From NCBI GenBank assembly GCA_049487715.1, contig CP150549.1, positions 930,001 through 994,000 on the forward strand: DNA of 64,000 nucleotides, read 5' to 3'. Below, in pieces: positions 62,676 to 64,000 of the stretch (position 1 is the first letter of the stretch; each line of letters opens with the position of its first letter). The notes beneath the pieces were generated by a model. That model saw only the letters and a list, made by a program, of their open reading frames with translations. It was not told the DNA's origin and ran no database searches. The position numbers were made by a program, and so were the translations under genes. The DNA comes from Pycnococcus provasolii (taxonomy: Eukaryota; Chlorophyta; Pseudoscourfieldiophyceae; Pseudoscourfieldiales).

Positions 62676-64000
62676 ATGGCCATGGCCATGGCCACGGGTT
62701 CCACAGCTGCACCTGGTAGTTCTGGTGGTGGTGGAGCCATAGGTTCCTCCATAGGTTCCATAGCTGGAGGGTTAGGGGCTTCGTTAGGTGGTAGTATGCT
62801 TACTTCTGGAGGTGGTGGTGGTGGTGGTGGTTTGCCTCGTTTTCGAGGTGGGCGTGCAGCCTACGAAACTTTGGCCTCCTCCTCTTCTTCGCACTCGAAC
62901 CTGCCTGCGGTGTCCGCGCTCTCGCTGCGCAACGCGCTCGCAGGGAGCGGAGGAGGCGTGCCGTGGAGAGCCCTCTCAGGAGGGGCGGCGGCCAAGGCGT
63001 TCGGGTTCGACGCAGGAAATAACGAACTGTCCGCTCGGGAAAAGAAAGAAAGGCACGAAGAACTGCAGGCGCGCGTCGCGGAGCAAAAACGTGCGGCGGC
63101 AGCCAGAAAACAGCGTGCGGAAGATAAGATGAGGGAGGAGGAGGAGGCGCGCTTAGCCGCACGCGATGCTCAGAGAGCCCTGCAGGAAAAACAAAGGCAG
63201 CTGAGAGCGGAGGCGAGAAAACAACAGATGGAGCGCAAGGAGCGAGAGAGGGAGCGCAAGGAGAACGAGGAGAGGCAGAGACTCGAGTCGGCGGCGAGGC
63301 GACGCGTGAGGAGAGGGTACCACCGCGACTACCGATTCAACCCCACGGGCGACGGACAACATCCAAGAGCTCCGAGCCCTAACACCGCCGAGGCGGCCGC
63401 CGCGGCACACGCCGCAGGTGCAGCTGACGCGAGGAGAGACCTATACGCCGCGCTGGGCGTGCGGCATGACGCAGACGCGACTGAAGTGCGCCGCGCATTC
63501 CAAAAGGTGGCGCTTGCAAACCATCCAGACAAGGTTCAGCAGCGCTCCTTGGATCCGTCGTGGCACGGCGTCTCGAACGGATCCAAGCCAAGCGCCGCGG
63601 TGATGAGAGCGACGAACAGGGCTGCGGAGGAGGCGAGCTCACGCTTTCAGATTGCGAAGCATGCGTTCGACGTGCTCGGCGATGCTGACAAACGTGCGGC
63701 GTACGATCGCGCACGCGCCAACCTGTTTGGACCACCCGCCCCGAATCGTGCCTCGGCGCGGCCTCCGACCGCACCGAGGCCGTCGCCTAAGCCGCCAGCT
63801 GCAAGGTCCAGGCCGTCGACATCTTCGGGCGCGCCACGTCCAGGTGGTGTTGTCGTGGACATTGGAGAAGCAGGGAAGGAGTCTAGGCTCAGTGCAAAGC
63901 GCCGGAAGGACCAGCAGGATGCAGCCACGGCGGGAGCGGCGATGGCCGCCATGGCGCGTGCTGCGCCAATGGTGCCTGAACCTCTCGACGGCGGTGTCAG
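62676..64000 (+). CDS. J-domain (DnaJ/Hsp40) protein, 3' end outside window
   Basis: Co-chaperone that stimulates Hsp70 ATPase. The frame from the ATG at 62676 (cggccATGG) is open to the window end, so at least 441 aa. Residues 1-60: Gly/Ser-rich. Residues about 115-215: highly charged helix, likely coiled coil (EKKERHEELQARVAEQKRAA; QQMERKERERERKENEERQR). The J domain spans about 255-345: DLYAALGVRHDADATEVRRA, FQKVALANHPDK with H283-P284-D285, and FQIAKHAFDVLGDADKRAAYDRARA. An insertion of about 25 residues separates HPDK from helix III/IV, unusual for a J domain. A Pro/Arg/Ser-rich segment follows. No Gly/Phe or zinc-finger region so far, so class C (DNAJC) type. Other frames over this stretch are shadows. 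Confidence 0.85.
   Translation, partial: MAMAMATGSTAAPGSSGGGGAIGSSIGSIAGGLGASLGGSMLTSGGGGGGGGLPRFRGGRAAYETLASSSSSHSNLPAVSALSLRNALAGSGGGVPWRALSGGAAAKAFGFDAGNNELSAREKKERHEELQARVAEQKRAAAARKQRAEDKMREEEEARLAARDAQRALQEKQRQLRAEARKQQMERKERERERKENEERQRLESAARRRVRRGYHRDYRFNPTGDGQHPRAPSPNTAEAAAAAHAAGAADARRDLYAALGVRHDADATEVRRAFQKVALANHPDKVQQRSLDPSWHGVSNGSKPSAAVMRATNRAAEEASSRFQIAKHAFDVLGDADKRAAYDRARANLFGPPAPNRASARPPTAPRPSPKPPAARSRPSTSSGAPRPGGVVVDIGEAGKESRLSAKRRKDQQDAATAGAAMAAMARAAPMVPEPLDGGV

Noticed and set aside
62788-63132. 114-codon frame near the window end
   Set aside because: Out-of-frame shadow of the J-domain gene, whose frame is open to the edge with HPD and a coiled coil.
1-64000. CRISPR arrays, operons, Shine-Dalgarno sites, rRNA and tRNA genes
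   Set aside because: Eukaryotic gene layout. The repeats seen are satellites or dispersed elements without regular spacer architecture. No tRNA cloverleaf or rRNA stretch was recognised by eye, though a tRNAscan run would be needed to exclude tRNAs.

Overview
The window reads as nuclear DNA of a small, intron-poor green alga. Plastid biogenesis genes are present (an Alb3/YidC insertase and a plastid-type SecA N-terminal piece). There is a peptide-amidating PHM-PAL enzyme and a proline-rich type I surface protein. The pentamer TGTAA, the usual green-algal polyadenylation signal, follows or overlaps the stop of about ten genes. Coding regions are GC-rich, while intergenic DNA is AT-richer and carries many TTAGGG/CCCTAA islands. 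Only one intron (73 bp) is clearly needed. A picoplanktonic prasinophyte-type alga is my best guess; the species cannot be fixed from sequence alone.

Layout. 1-7 kb: 3' end of a cyclic-nucleotide phosphodiesterase, a ~0.8 kb segment bounded by perfect 22-bp inverted repeats, then Vps18. 7.5-14 kb: a giant RAD5/HLTF-like SNF2-RING protein. 14.4-19.4 kb: an integrase-repeat protein, a truncated SecA fragment running into a DUF302 gene, and an SLC6-type transporter. 19.5-25.4 kb: a METTL27-like methyltransferase, a secreted JmjC/cupin protein, and two divergent secreted-protein genes enclosed by ~160-bp inverted repeats. 25.6-27.7 kb: gene-poor DNA with a LINE-like relic, short repeats and telomere-like islands. 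28-37.9 kb: a YHM2-like carrier, DOMON protein, Alb3, MESD-like ER chaperone, patatin lipase, two membrane proteins of unknown role and a 2-oxoglutarate oxygenase. 38.5-44.4 kb: a NAP1/NCKAP1-like SCAR/WAVE subunit and a NhaD antiporter. 45.3-50.9 kb: a receptor-like protein with a TIR-like 'VSHAW' domain and four tandem C-terminal repeats, head-to-head with a CMGC-like kinase. 51.4-64 kb: a Ulp1 SUMO protease, a TSP1/proline-rich membrane protein, a CPBP protease, PHM-PAL, and a J-domain protein cut by the window end.

There are no operons; neighbours are mostly unrelated housekeeping genes. The recurring themes are plastid protein handling (Alb3, SecA piece, CPBP), endomembrane and secretory work (Vps18, MESD-like, PHM-PAL, several secreted proteins) and nuclear maintenance (RAD5-like, Ulp1). 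The most novel-looking item is the TIR-like repeat receptor and its divergent kinase; next are the inverted-repeat-bounded secreted pair and the abrupt SecA fragment. Many open frames begin at non-ATG codons; starts given here are the best ATG judged by context, so 5' ends are less certain than 3' ends.
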